From Parcubacteria bacterium C7867-008 (lineage in GTDB: Bacteria > Patescibacteria > Paceibacteria > UBA9973 > UBA2103): a DNA stretch of 64,000 nt. Positions 32,278 to 41,192 of this stretch are shown piece after piece; position 1 is the stretch's first letter; the number at the start of each line of letters is the position of its first letter. The translations under genes and the position numbers were made by a program. The stretch lies in assembly GCA_001189215.1 (NCBI GenBank), contig LFCR01000004.1:62001-126000 (forward strand), given 5' to 3'. Below the pieces are notes generated by a model. It saw only the letters and a list, made by a program, of their open reading frames with translations, did no database searches and was not told the DNA's origin.

Positions 32278-35175
32278 ATGGCAAAGAACCGTTTCGATCA
32301 CACAGAAATAGAGAAAAAGGCTCAGGAGAAATGGGCATCACTTGATCTGTACCAAACAGATCTAACAGACACCACAAAAGATCCCTATTATCTGATGTTT
32401 GAGTTCCCGTTCCCTTCAGGTGATCTGCACATTGGTCACTGGTATGCCTTTGCATTAACTGATATATTCGCCCGCTATCTGCGCATGGCGGGGAAGAATG
32501 TATTATTCCCTGTTGGTTTTGATTCATTTGGACTTCCTGCAGAGAATGCAGCCATTAAGAACGGTAAACCAACACCGGAATGGACGTATAACGCTATCGA
32601 CACAATGCGTGGCCAAATGCGCAGCATGGGTACCTCGGTTGATTGGAGCAAAGAGGTCATTACCTCTGATCCCGAATACTATCGCTGGACGCAGTGGCTA
32701 TTTCTTAAACTCTTTGAGCACAAACTTGCCGAGCGTCGAGAGGCTCCCGTTAAATGGTGCCCTAAGGATGCAACCGTACTTGCTAATGAGCAGGTGATTG
32801 ACGGTAAATGTGAACGTTGCGGTACCGATGTCGAAGAAAAGTACCTGACCCAGTGGTTTCTTAAGATAACGGATTACGCAGAACGTCTCCTTACTGATCT
32901 CGACCCGCTTCCATGGAGAGAAGATATTAAAGAATCACAACGTGCATGGATAGGAAAGTCTGAAGGTGCAAAACTTCGTTTCCAGGTAGTAAGTACCGAG
33001 AACGCAACCACACCGAGTGATAAGCCTGATGGTTCTACCGCTATTGAGGTGTTCACCACTCGTCCCGATACCATCTACGGTGTTACCTATGTGGTGCTTG
33101 CCCCTGAACATCCTCTTATCGATACCTTTGAACCTCTTATCACTAATGGAGGAGCAGTAGCTGCGTATCGTCAGGCAACGTCAAGAAAGAGCGAACGTGA
33201 ACGCTCCGAGAACAAAGATAAGACTGGTGTCCAACTTGAAGGTGTTATGGCCATGAATCCTGCCACTCGTGAAGAGATTCCCGTATACGTAGCTGATTAT
33301 GTACTTGCCTCATATGGCACTGGTGCTGTTATGGCCGTGCCGGCGCATGACGAACGAGACTTTGTCTTTGCAAAGAAGTTTAATCTCCCTATCAAGCATG
33401 TTATTGATCCTATAACAGGTCACGAACAGACGGATCCTAAACATAAGAACAAAATCGTTGCCGTTGTGGAGCACGAAGGAAAGGTACTCACCATAAAGTG
33501 GCCAGAGGAACTTGGTGGAAGGTTGTTGGTAGGAGGTACTGCTGAAGAAGGTGAGGATCCTGCGGTGACTGCTGCACGTGAGATTCTTGAGGAGACAGGC
33601 TACGCCGATCTTGAACTTGTTGAACAAGCACAGGAACAGGTCCATCATTCATACTTCGCCTTCTCAAAGAACCAAGCAACGATTGCCCATACGACTCTTC
33701 TCCATTTCAGGCTCAGGAGTAACAGGATGGAGGAAACACAGCTTGAAGCTGATGAGATTGGTAAATTTACGGTTGAATGGGTTACTCCTGACGTTGCCCG
33801 CAAGGAGATACATGATGACCAGCATCAATACACGCTTGCACGATTCACTAACTACAGTGCCTATACCGGAAACGGTACACTCTCAAACTCGGGTAGCTTC
33901 ACCGGTCGTGATAACCGCGAAGCAATGGCAGACATTATTGAAGCAGTGGGTGGAGAGGTACGAACTAATTATCGTATTCGAGACTGGTTAGTATCTCGTC
34001 AGCGCTATTGGGGTTGCCCAATACCAATTGTCTATGACCCAGAAGGAAACCCTCATGCCGTTCCGGCAGAGCATCTTCCCTGGACCCTTCCAACAGATGT
34101 AGATTCTGATTCAGGAAAGGGCCAGTCTCCACTCAAAGCATCTAAGGAGCTTGCTGCTCGTGTAGAACAGATCTTCGGAGAAGGGTGGACTCCCGAATGT
34201 GACACCCTCGATGTGTTTGTAGATTCTTCTTGGTACTTCCTCCGATACTTGGATCCAAAAGATGAGCACGACTTTTCAAATCAGAGTCTAATGAAGAAGT
34301 GGCTTCCTGTAAATCGATACTCAGGTGGTAGCGAGCACACCACCGTACACCTACTCTACGCACGCTTCTTCTACAAAGCCCTCTACGATCTTGGTCTTGT
34401 TCCAACTTCCGAACCATTTTATGAGCGATTTAATCGTGGTCTCGTTCTAGACTCTGAGGGCCGCAAGATGAGCAAGCGTTGGGGTAACGTAGTGAACCCC
34501 GATGAGATGGTTAAGCTTTATGGTGCTGATGCGGTGCGTATGTACCTCGCATTTATGGGTCCATACAACGAAGCTGGCCACTATCCATGGAAACTTACCG
34601 GCGTAGAAGCAATGCGCAAGTTCTTGGACCGTATCGTAAGTCTTTCTGGACGTCTTTCTGATGAAGAACCATCTGAAGCCACGCTTCGAGTACTTGCTAA
34701 AGCAATTGATAAGGTTGGTACCGATATAACTCGCTTTAAGTACAATACAGCCATCTCAGGCTTAATGGTTCTCGTGAATGAGCTCGAGGCACTTTCAGCC
34801 GTGCCTCGTAGGGCATATCATGATTTAATATCGCTTCTTGCTCCCTTTGCACCACACGTTGCTGAATATCTATACGAGAATGCTCTTCTGACCAGTTCTC
34901 ATGCAGGAGCAGTTGAAACAATCGAGATACCTAAGAGCGTGCATGAACTTGAGTGGCCGTTGGTTGATGAATCGCTTCTAACCACCGAAACCATCATCAT
35001 GGGAGTACAAATTGCCGGAAAACGACGTGGAGAAGTGTCTCTTAGTCTTGAAGCAACCGAAGAAGAGGCGGTTGCAGCCGCCCTTAGCCAGCCCGATGTC
35101 GCCAAGTTCCTAGAAGGGGGTACTCCAAGCCGGGTTATCTATGTTCCAGGACGAATCCTGAACCTAATACCCTAG
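32278..35175 (+). CDS. leuS: Leucyl-tRNA synthetase with a NUDIX domain inserted in the editing domain
   Basis: Class I synthetase, 965 residues. HIGH motif in FPSGDLHIGHWYAF, KMSKS in GRKMSKRWGNV. The CP1 editing domain keeps TTRPDTIYGVTY and AVPAHDERDF. Directly after FNLPIKHVI (about residue 378) there is an extra block of about 130 residues (390-520) that matches NUDIX hydrolases. Its box GGTAEEGEDPAVTAAREILE and following ETGY fits Gx5Ex7REUxEExGU exactly. LeuRS resumes at YTGNGTLSNSGSF. Reading frame and codon use are continuous. ATG 32278 follows a TACTCATATA stretch. The NUDIX substrate is unknown. Confidence 0.96.
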   Translation: MAKNRFDHTEIEKKAQEKWASLDLYQTDLTDTTKDPYYLMFEFPFPSGDLHIGHWYAFALTDIFARYLRMAGKNVLFPVGFDSFGLPAENAAIKNGKPTPEWTYNAIDTMRGQMRSMGTSVDWSKEVITSDPEYYRWTQWLFLKLFEHKLAERREAPVKWCPKDATVLANEQVIDGKCERCGTDVEEKYLTQWFLKITDYAERLLTDLDPLPWREDIKESQRAWIGKSEGAKLRFQVVSTENATTPSDKPDGSTAIEVFTTRPDTIYGVTYVVLAPEHPLIDTFEPLITNGGAVAAYRQATSRKSERERSENKDKTGVQLEGVMAMNPATREEIPVYVADYVLASYGTGAVMAVPAHDERDFVFAKKFNLPIKHVIDPITGHEQTDPKHKNKIVAVVEHEGKVLTIKWPEELGGRLLVGGTAEEGEDPAVTAAREILEETGYADLELVEQAQEQVHHSYFAFSKNQATIAHTTLLHFRLRSNRMEETQLEADEIGKFTVEWVTPDVARKEIHDDQHQYTLARFTNYSAYTGNGTLSNSGSFTGRDNREAMADIIEAVGGEVRTNYRIRDWLVSRQRYWGCPIPIVYDPEGNPHAVPAEHLPWTLPTDVDSDSGKGQSPLKASKELAARVEQIFGEGWTPECDTLDVFVDSSWYFLRYLDPKDEHDFSNQSLMKKWLPVNRYSGGSEHTTVHLLYARFFYKALYDLGLVPTSEPFYERFNRGLVLDSEGRKMSKRWGNVVNPDEMVKLYGADAVRMYLAFMGPYNEAGHYPWKLTGVEAMRKFLDRIVSLSGRLSDEEPSEATLRVLAKAIDKVGTDITRFKYNTAISGLMVLVNELEALSAVPRRAYHDLISLLAPFAPHVAEYLYENALLTSSHAGAVETIEIPKSVHELEWPLVDESLLTTETIIMGVQIAGKRRGEVSLSLEATEEEAVAAALSQPDVAKFLEGGTPSRVIYVPGRILNLIP

Positions 35176-35206
35176 ACATTTGATATAAATGTATCATTAT
35201 GATTAG

Positions 35207-35238
35207 AGATTATATGGCCTATATAGGCCATATAATCT
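35207..35238. repeat. Perfect 32-base palindrome downstream of leuS
   Basis: AGATTATATGGCCTAT followed by its exact reverse complement, without spacer. It lies between the leuS stop and a promoter and lacks a T-run, so it is not a normal terminator. It could be a dyad operator or a cruciform-forming site. Confidence 0.8.
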
Positions 35239-35270
35239 ACCCCTTCATCCATTCTGGAGCTTAAAATCGC

Positions 35271-35329
35271 TTGACAGAAGGGGGCTGGACTGATAGTCTA
35301 TTGAGGTAAAGACGGCGTAAGCCGTTTTT
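35271..35329 (+). promoter_or_regulatory. Promoter and short leader with terminator-like attenuator
   Basis: TTGACA (35271), 17-base spacer, TAGTCT (35294). The leader carries ACGGC-GTAA-GCCGT (35312-35325) followed directly by TTTT, and the gene's ATG is 7 bases after the T-run. This is a minimal intrinsic terminator between promoter and gene. Confidence 0.55.
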
Positions 35330-35335
35330 GCATTT

Positions 35336-35950
35336 ATGCCTTTTCTGATATCAACCCTGGTGGGTCTTATGGTTTTGCCAGCGGGTATAGCAGGTCCGAT
35401 TCCTACTAATGCAACAGTAGCGACTACCACGGTAGCAGCTCCTACAGCACCGGTAAGTTTCAAGCTTGTAACCCCTGGAACGAAGGAAGCGGAAACGCCC
35501 TTCACGACCAAGCTCACCGCATATAACGCCGTGCCTTCACAAACTGATGGTAATCCCTTTGTGACGGCAAGCGGCTCGTTCTCAAACCCTGAAGTTGTTG
35601 CTGCACGTTCTGGCGACCTCGCGAAGGATCTTCCTTTCGGAACGATCATCTCGATTGAACGCTCTGCTGCTGACACTCCTGCTTGTAACTACAGCACGGT
35701 GTCTCATCAGATCGGATATCGTGTTATCGCGGACTCCATGAATGCACGCATCACGAACACGGTCGACGTTCTTCTCGATGAGAATGACACGGTCGTGGTC
35801 AACGGAAGGACGGTTAATCCAGGCATTGCGCTTGGTATCTGTGGACAGGTAACGGTGCGTGTAGTCGGCCATATTGGCGTCAAGGATATTCCTAAGACCC
35901 AGGCTGAACTCGCGTCATACGTTACTCCGTCTGCACTTGCAACCCGATAA
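35336..35950 (+). CDS. Secreted 3D-domain protein (double-psi beta-barrel)
   Basis: 204 residues. The N-terminal hydrophobic stretch (FLISTLVGLMVLPAGIAGP) looks like a signal peptide, followed by a Thr/Ala linker. The 3D domain has TAYNAVPSQTDGNPFVTASG, DLPFGTIISIE and RVIADSMNARITNTVDVL, where the three conserved Asp of the fold are visible. Related domains in MltA and RpfB-like proteins act on peptidoglycan. The gene has its own promoter with an attenuator-like hairpin before the start. Confidence 0.85.
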   Translation: MPFLISTLVGLMVLPAGIAGPIPTNATVATTTVAAPTAPVSFKLVTPGTKEAETPFTTKLTAYNAVPSQTDGNPFVTASGSFSNPEVVAARSGDLAKDLPFGTIISIERSAADTPACNYSTVSHQIGYRVIADSMNARITNTVDVLLDENDTVVVNGRTVNPGIALGICGQVTVRVVGHIGVKDIPKTQAELASYVTPSALATR

Positions 35951-35966
35951 TTTCACGAAACGAAAT

Positions 35967-36006
35967 AACACACACTCGGCAGAGATGCCGGGCGTGTGTT
36001 GTTTTA
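35967..36006. terminator. Terminator after the 3D-domain gene
   Basis: AACACACACTCGGCA pairs with TGCCGGGCGTGTGTT around GAGA with one mismatch, followed by GTTTTAT. Confidence 0.85.
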
Positions 36007-36078
36007 TATATGTAGCTTCATGAAGCGTAGTAAGGAATGCTATTCAAAGCCGTCTCCATAAAATATACTCATATGGAT

Positions 36079-37323
36079 ATGAACAAACGATCTTTCCTCT
36101 CCCTTTTTGCACTCATAGTGCTACTTAGCACTAGCGCACCCACCGCATTTGCTGCTACCAAAAAACCAACCACTACAGCAGCAACCACATTTGAAGTCTC
36201 AGGATGGATTCCGTATTGGCGTACTGAGGCTGGTACTGCAGATACTATTCCGCATCTATCCCAACTCACTGAAGTGAACCCTTTTGGCTATACCGTTAAG
36301 AGTGACGGTACCCTTAATGATGCCGCAAATATTAAAAGCTCCTCTTGGCAGAAACTGATAAAGGAAGCTCGCGCAAAGAAAGTACGGGTCGTACCTACCG
36401 TAATGTGGAGTGATACCGCTTCAATCCATAGGATACTTTCTGATTCGAAGCTCCGCGCTAAGCATATAAAGTCCATCGTATCGGTTGTTAAGGAAAACAA
36501 CTTTGATGGTATTGATATCGACTACGAAGGTAAGCTGGCAGAAGACAAGGACAACTATTCCGCCTTCCTAAAGGAACTCTCTGCAGAGTTTGCTAAAGAT
36601 AAAGCAAATAAATGGCTCATGTGTACCATTGAGGCACGTACACCACCAGATTCTCTCTATTCAAACCCAAGTGCGGTAAACATTCAGTATGCAAATGATT
36701 TCACTGCAATTAATACGTACTGCGATCGTGTGCGCCTTATGACTTACGATCAGCAAACGGCTGATATTAAGCTGAACGCAGCACACAAGAAAGAGCTCTA
36801 TGCACCTATTGCTGACCCAGAATGGGTTAAGAAAGTAGTAGCACTTACCACACAGACTATCGACAAGAAGAAACTGGTCCTCGGTATCGCAACCTATGGG
36901 TACATCTACCAGGTTATGCCGTATTCAGACGCTAGTGGGTATAGCTACACAAAACTAGAGGCATTTAATCCGAAGTACGGTGTAGACACTGCTGCAGCGA
37001 ACGGTATTACCCCAACGCGTAACGCTGCTGGTGAGCTCTCCTTCACGTACGTACCAAAGAGCACGGTATCGGCACTTCCTTCAAACAGTGTGCTTTCTGC
37101 ACTTGCTCCCAAAGGTACAAATTCAGGTAACCTCGCAGCAGCTGGTGCACTTGCTCTTGCTAAGACCAAAGGGAAGCAAGCTCCTGTACAGCTACTCTGG
37201 TGGAGTGATGCTCAGGCAATAAAAGACAAGGTTGTTCTAGCAAAAAAGCTTGGTTTACGTGGCGTTGCTGTCTTTAAGTTTGATGGTGGCCAAGATCCAC
37301 AGATGTGGAGTGTGCTTAAATAG
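36079..37323 (+). CDS. Secreted family 18 glycoside hydrolase (YaaH/SleL-like)
   Basis: 414 residues from ATG 36079. Signal peptide MNKRSFLSLFALIVLLSTSAPTAFA, then a TIM-barrel GH18 domain starting FEVSGWIPYWRTEAG. The catalytic motif DxxDxDxE is FDGIDIDYEG near residue 150. Further conserved parts are RLMTYDQQ and KKLVLGIATYGY. It is closest to spore-germination-type N-acetylglucosaminidases, so it probably trims cell wall or chitin-like polymers outside. TATACT lies 9 bases before this ATG; an ATG two codons earlier is only 3 bases from it. Confidence 0.92.
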   Translation: MNKRSFLSLFALIVLLSTSAPTAFAATKKPTTTAATTFEVSGWIPYWRTEAGTADTIPHLSQLTEVNPFGYTVKSDGTLNDAANIKSSSWQKLIKEARAKKVRVVPTVMWSDTASIHRILSDSKLRAKHIKSIVSVVKENNFDGIDIDYEGKLAEDKDNYSAFLKELSAEFAKDKANKWLMCTIEARTPPDSLYSNPSAVNIQYANDFTAINTYCDRVRLMTYDQQTADIKLNAAHKKELYAPIADPEWVKKVVALTTQTIDKKKLVLGIATYGYIYQVMPYSDASGYSYTKLEAFNPKYGVDTAAANGITPTRNAAGELSFTYVPKSTVSALPSNSVLSALAPKGTNSGNLAAAGALALAKTKGKQAPVQLLWWSDAQAIKDKVVLAKKLGLRGVAVFKFDGGQDPQMWSVLK

Positions 37324-37340
37324 AGTATTCTAGACAGAAT

Positions 37341-37781
37341 ATGGCTACAAGAAGGAAATACATTCCGGGCGACTTTGTGCTTACACCTAAGCGTTCAAGT
37401 GCAGGTATTGGATTATTTGCAGGACAAGATATTGCAAAGAATGAATGCGTTATTGAATACGTGGGACGAGAGGTGCCTGAAGCAGAACAATATACCAACA
37501 ACAGTCGTTACCTCTTTGGTATAGGTAGCAAACGTATGGTGGATGGGAAACCTAAGATCAATAAGGCAGGGTATATCAATCACTCTTGTGCACCGAACTG
37601 CGAACCAGTGATCCACAAAGGCCGTATCTTCATCTTCTCGATAAAGCCAATCAAAGTGGGTGATGAACTCACTTATGACTACGGGGCGGAATACTTTAAC
37701 GACATCATCCTTGGAGACGGAGGCTGCAAGTGTGCAAAGTGTGCCGTTACCGGAAAAGGTCAGAAGAAACGACGAGACTAG
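37341..37781 (+). CDS. SET-domain lysine methyltransferase-like protein
   Basis: 146 residues, essentially a bare SET domain. SAGIGLFAGQDI binds SAM, INHSCAPNCEPV is the NHSCxPN motif, and GDELTYDYGAEY carries the catalytic tyrosine. The post-SET cysteines are in GGCKCAKC. This family methylates lysines on histones in eukaryotes and ribosomal or chromatin-like proteins in some bacteria. No pre-SET region. ATG 37341 follows a TATTCT box. It is convergent with vanY-like gene, with the two stop codons overlapping by 4 bases. Confidence 0.92.
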   Translation: MATRRKYIPGDFVLTPKRSSAGIGLFAGQDIAKNECVIEYVGREVPEAEQYTNNSRYLFGIGSKRMVDGKPKINKAGYINHSCAPNCEPVIHKGRIFIFSIKPIKVGDELTYDYGAEYFNDIILGDGGCKCAKCAVTGKGQKKRRD

Positions 37782-38653
37782 TCGAACAGAGAGGCGAGAT
37801 ATCCGTTGATCTCCCGTTGATCAAGGTCATAAAAGAACTTCCCATCATCATGAAGTTTGGTCGCAAGGTCTATTCCAACGAAACGCCAATGCCATGGTTC
37901 AAACTGATAGTATCCGTTTGATTTTGGATAAGAGAGTATGAATCCATACTTGTATGCGTTCTTGTTGAGCCATGCATATGCTTCAGTCTTCTCAAATCCA
38001 CTGAAGGTTCCCCCTACAGACTTGGTGGTGAGGTCGAGTGCTGTACCAAGCTGATGCTCGGAATACCCCTGATCCGCTGAGAAGGCATTAGCAGAGCCTG
38101 CACCGTAGGTAATCTTATAACTCGCCTTTAAAGCCGCCTGAGTGCCAAATGAGCGGTATGCAGAGGCAATGAGGATGTCTATGTCATCATCTTTTGCGCC
38201 TTCAAGGAGATCTTCTAGATGATTCCTGATTTCAGAATGTATTTCAAAGTTCCTGCTCGGCTCAAATAAGTACTCCGAATCGATAGGAGACAGCGCAGAA
38301 GGGATGTAGTTCTCATTGAGGAAGTACACTTTGGAGTATTTGGCGAGAAGCTGTGGATCCGTCTGTGCAAGCTTGTTTAACTTCCCAACCGTACTACCAA
38401 GACTTCGTATCTGAGAATCAAACTGATCATTCTTCTGCTTCTCACTTGTGAAGGCATCTTGGAGGGAATTGCGATCATCGGTAACCTGAACGAGAGACTT
38501 CTGTAGAGAAAGAGAGCGTTCTGTGCTGGAAGCAAGTTCAGCCTGAGTCGCCACTAACTTTGTGTGCTCCTGATAGTACAAGTACGCACCGGTACCAACT
38601 CCTACGAGAACAGCTCCGCATAGGGCAATAATGGCGATCCGGGCCGGAGTCAT
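37778..38653 (-). CDS. D-alanyl-D-alanine carboxypeptidase, VanY family
   Basis: 291 residues. N-terminal membrane helix (IAIIALCGAVLVGVGTGAYLYY), a coiled-coil stretch of about 90 residues, then the zinc peptidase domain: LIASAYRSFGTQAAL, SEHQLGTALDL (zinc ligands H and D) and FEPWHWRF (catalytic Glu and zinc His). It removes the terminal D-Ala of peptidoglycan stems outside the membrane. The ATG at 38653 (MTPARI) is preferred, with TACTAT upstream. Confidence 0.93.
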   Translation of the reverse strand: MTPARIAIIALCGAVLVGVGTGAYLYYQEHTKLVATQAELASSTERSLSLQKSLVQVTDDRNSLQDAFTSEKQKNDQFDSQIRSLGSTVGKLNKLAQTDPQLLAKYSKVYFLNENYIPSALSPIDSEYLFEPSRNFEIHSEIRNHLEDLLEGAKDDDIDILIASAYRSFGTQAALKASYKITYGAGSANAFSADQGYSEHQLGTALDLTTKSVGGTFSGFEKTEAYAWLNKNAYKYGFILSYPKSNGYYQFEPWHWRFVGIDLATKLHDDGKFFYDLDQREINGYLASLFD

Positions 38654-38684
38654 GTCTGTATAGTACACGCCCTAACGGCTTCGT

Positions 38685-38912
38685 CTATGAAGGCTTGAGC
38701 CATCGCTGAACCGTTGGCTGGAACAGGGCACGTGCCTGTACATATAGACTCTTACCCCAGGTTCGCACTGAAGAAACACTACGTGATGTAGCTTTAGCAA
38801 AGTCAGGGCGGAGTGAAAATACTATTCCGACGATGCCACAAAAGATGGCTCCCACCACCAAGAGAAGGGTGCTGGTGACCGCCAGAAAGACTACACGTTC
38901 GTACATAAGCAT
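38685..38912 (-). CDS. Small single-pass membrane protein
   Basis: 75 residues with one hydrophobic helix (VVFLAVTSTLLLVVGAIFCGIVGIVF) and a basic, amphipathic C-terminal half. No family recognised. It lies 31 bases upstream of the VanY-type gene on the same strand and may share its transcript. Confidence 0.6.
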   Translation of the reverse strand: MLMYERVVFLAVTSTLLLVVGAIFCGIVGIVFSLRPDFAKATSRSVSSVRTWGKSLYVQARALFQPTVQRWLKPS

Positions 38913-39004
38913 ATGTTTGATTCTTGCGTACTACCATAAAAGAATCGATGAAGGCAAGGAATTCATTTGTCTGAACGGCACTTATGGTGTAGCTTCGATA
39001 AGAT

Positions 39005-40405
39005 ATGGAACAACGTAAATATACAAAGATCGTCGCGACGATCGGTCCGAAAACAGAGTCTGAAGAAACACTATCCCGCCTCATCCAGGCGGGAATGAAC
39101 GTCATGCGCTTGAATATGAGCCATGGTGATCAAGCGGAGCATGGTGCACGTATCGTAAATGGACGTGCAGCAGCTGAAAAGCTTGGCGAACCCATTGGTA
39201 TTCTTATGGACCTCTCTGGTCCTAAGATTCGTACCGGTATGTATGAAACAGAGCGCATAACTATTGAGAATGGTGCAAAGCTCACCCTCACTACTGAAGA
39301 AGCCATTGGTACCACTTCACGCATCTATGTGAACTACCGCAAACTTCCACAAGAAGTGAAGCCTGGTTCCGTGATCATGCTCGATGACGGCAAAAAGAAG
39401 CTTGTCGTTGATTCCATCGAAGGAACAGAAGTGCACTGCACCGTGGTGGTTGGTGGTGAACTAAAGGCACGTCGTGGAGTGAACATTCCTGGTGCATACC
39501 TCACGATCGATACCATCACCGAGAAAGATCGCGATGATCTCGCATTCGGTATTAAGCAGGGTATTGATATGGTTGCACTATCCTTTGTGCGCAGACCTGA
39601 AGACATTACGGAACTTCGTGAGATTCTAAAGACGCTTGGGGCTCCAACCCTTCCAATCATTTCTAAGATTGAGACTCAGGAAGCAATTGATAACCTTGAT
39701 GCAATCATCACTGCTTCAGACGGCATCATGGTTGCTCGTGGAGACCTCGCTATTGAGATTCCCGCAGAACAGGTACCGCGTTGGCAGAAGGAAATGATCC
39801 GTAAGTCTAATGAGCAGGGTAAGCCAGTCATCACTGCTACCCAGCTTCTTGAGTCCATGATCACCAGCCCGGTTCCAACCCGTGCTGAAGTATCAGACGT
39901 CGCTAATGCAGTATTCGATGGCACTGATGCGGTGATGCTTTCAGAGGAAAGCACGCTTGGTGCATTCCCCGTTGAAGCCGTTGAGACTCTCGCTCGTGTG
40001 GCTCGTGCTTCGGAAGCAGCCATCACACCGCCTGTTGCGGTATCTACTATCCCAGACACCGTTACTCATGCGGTAGCTCGTGCCGCTGAAGAGCTTAATG
40101 CAAAGGCAATTGTTGCCCTAACAGAATCAGGTACCACGGCTCGCATCACCGCACGGTTCCATCCTCACTGCCCGGTGATTGCACTTACTCCAAGCGAATC
40201 AACCCGCAAGTCTCTCGCACTCTCACGTGGCGTATATCCATACACCATCAAGCAGCTGGGCTCTCTTGAAGAGACCCTCGCATTCATTCCTGGTTTCCTT
40301 ATGGAAAAGGGGTATGCAACGACCGGCGACACGGTACTGGTTACTGCAGGCCTTAGCTTTGGTGTTGCTGGTTCAACAAACCTTCTCGTGGCAATTACGC
40401 TCTAA
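39005..40405 (+). CDS. pyk: Pyruvate kinase
   Basis: 466 residues, normal length. Transfers phosphate from PEP to ADP. Motifs: TKIVATIGPKTES, MNVMRLNMSHGD, LSGPKIRTG, the active-site lysine segment LPIISKIETQEAIDN, DGIMVARGDLAIEIPAEQVP and GKPVITATQLLESMI. The C-terminal allosteric-type domain is present (NAKAIVALTESGTTAR). The only glycolytic gene in the window. Convergent with lexA with a 4-base overlap. Confidence 0.97.
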   Translation: MEQRKYTKIVATIGPKTESEETLSRLIQAGMNVMRLNMSHGDQAEHGARIVNGRAAAEKLGEPIGILMDLSGPKIRTGMYETERITIENGAKLTLTTEEAIGTTSRIYVNYRKLPQEVKPGSVIMLDDGKKKLVVDSIEGTEVHCTVVVGGELKARRGVNIPGAYLTIDTITEKDRDDLAFGIKQGIDMVALSFVRRPEDITELREILKTLGAPTLPIISKIETQEAIDNLDAIITASDGIMVARGDLAIEIPAEQVPRWQKEMIRKSNEQGKPVITATQLLESMITSPVPTRAEVSDVANAVFDGTDAVMLSEESTLGAFPVEAVETLARVARASEAAITPPVAVSTIPDTVTHAVARAAEELNAKAIVALTESGTTARITARFHPHCPVIALTPSESTRKSLALSRGVYPYTIKQLGSLEETLAFIPGFLMEKGYATTGDTVLVTAGLSFGVAGSTNLLVAITL

Positions 40406-41082
40406 GGGTATCCCGGGTAGTATTCGATCTTAAAATCGTCTACCCATTCAGTGCCGGGAATAATACTCAGCACCTTACCGAATATCTTGGAATCCTCCTC
40501 TTTCACAACGATAGGGGAGTAATTTCCGTACTTATTCTCAGGAATGAGGTACACCACCTCATCAATCCTCTGGTACTGCTTAATAACTGCCATGTTACCG
40601 AGCACCGCTACCACACGGTCTCCATCACCCACATCATCTGTTACTTCAACAATGACATAGTCCCCGTTACGAATACCGGCATCGATCATACTGTCTCCAA
40701 CTGCACGTACAGCTACGATATTCGTGTGTGTTCCAACAAAGGAGCGATCAACCGTGATGAACTCACCAAACTCATTCTGCGCATACACTTCAACTGCGTC
40801 ACACCCCGCTGAAGCTATAACCGGTATCTGCACTACGCCTGAATGCGCAAAGGGAAACTGCGTATCAAGAATAGTGATACTACGATGTTGATGACGATCC
40901 CGCTTAGTGAAGCCTTTACGCTCAAGTGCCTCAAGCCTTTGTGTCACACTGCGCAGTGAGCGTAGCTTTAACCCATCACGAAGCTCTGAAATGGTCGGTG
41001 CCTGATCGTTGTTCGCAACATACGTACGAATAAAAGAGAGAGTTTCCTCTTGCGCACCGGTGAGAGTTCGATGCAGTGCCAT
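40402..41082 (-). CDS. lexA: LexA-type SOS repressor
   Basis: 226 residues. Winged helix-turn-helix in residues 1-65 (TISELRDGLKLRSLRSVTQRLEAL). The S24 autoprotease domain has the cleavage site in PVIASAGCDAV (Ala-Gly), nucleophile Ser in AVGDSMIDAGI and catalytic Lys in NMAVIKQYQR. It represses DNA-damage genes until RecA-stimulated self-cleavage. ATG 41082 (MALHRTL) is chosen, with a TATTTGT/TATTCT box upstream. Dyads upstream look like its own operators. Confidence 0.93.
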   Translation of the reverse strand: MALHRTLTGAQEETLSFIRTYVANNDQAPTISELRDGLKLRSLRSVTQRLEALERKGFTKRDRHQHRSITILDTQFPFAHSGVVQIPVIASAGCDAVEVYAQNEFGEFITVDRSFVGTHTNIVAVRAVGDSMIDAGIRNGDYVIVEVTDDVGDGDRVVAVLGNMAVIKQYQRIDEVVYLIPENKYGNYSPIVVKEEDSKIFGKVLSIIPGTEWVDDFKIEYYPGYP

Positions 41083-41110
41083 ATACAAATAGAATACCTG
41101 AGAATCATTT

Positions 41111-41162
41111 CACACAAGAGAAGTTGTGTGTGGATAAACACACAAGTATGTACACAACATAC
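41111..41162. promoter_or_regulatory. Cluster of inverted repeats upstream of lexA, candidate LexA operators
   Basis: CACACAA-6-TTGTGTG at 41111-41130, TTGTGTGT-6-ACACACAA at 41124-41145 and GTATGT-5-ACATAC at 41146-41162 overlap or abut. The shared TTGTGTG half-site 30-60 bases before lexA suggests autoregulation. Confidence 0.5.
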
Positions 41163-41192
41163 ACAACTTATATTCCACTATAAAAGAAAACA

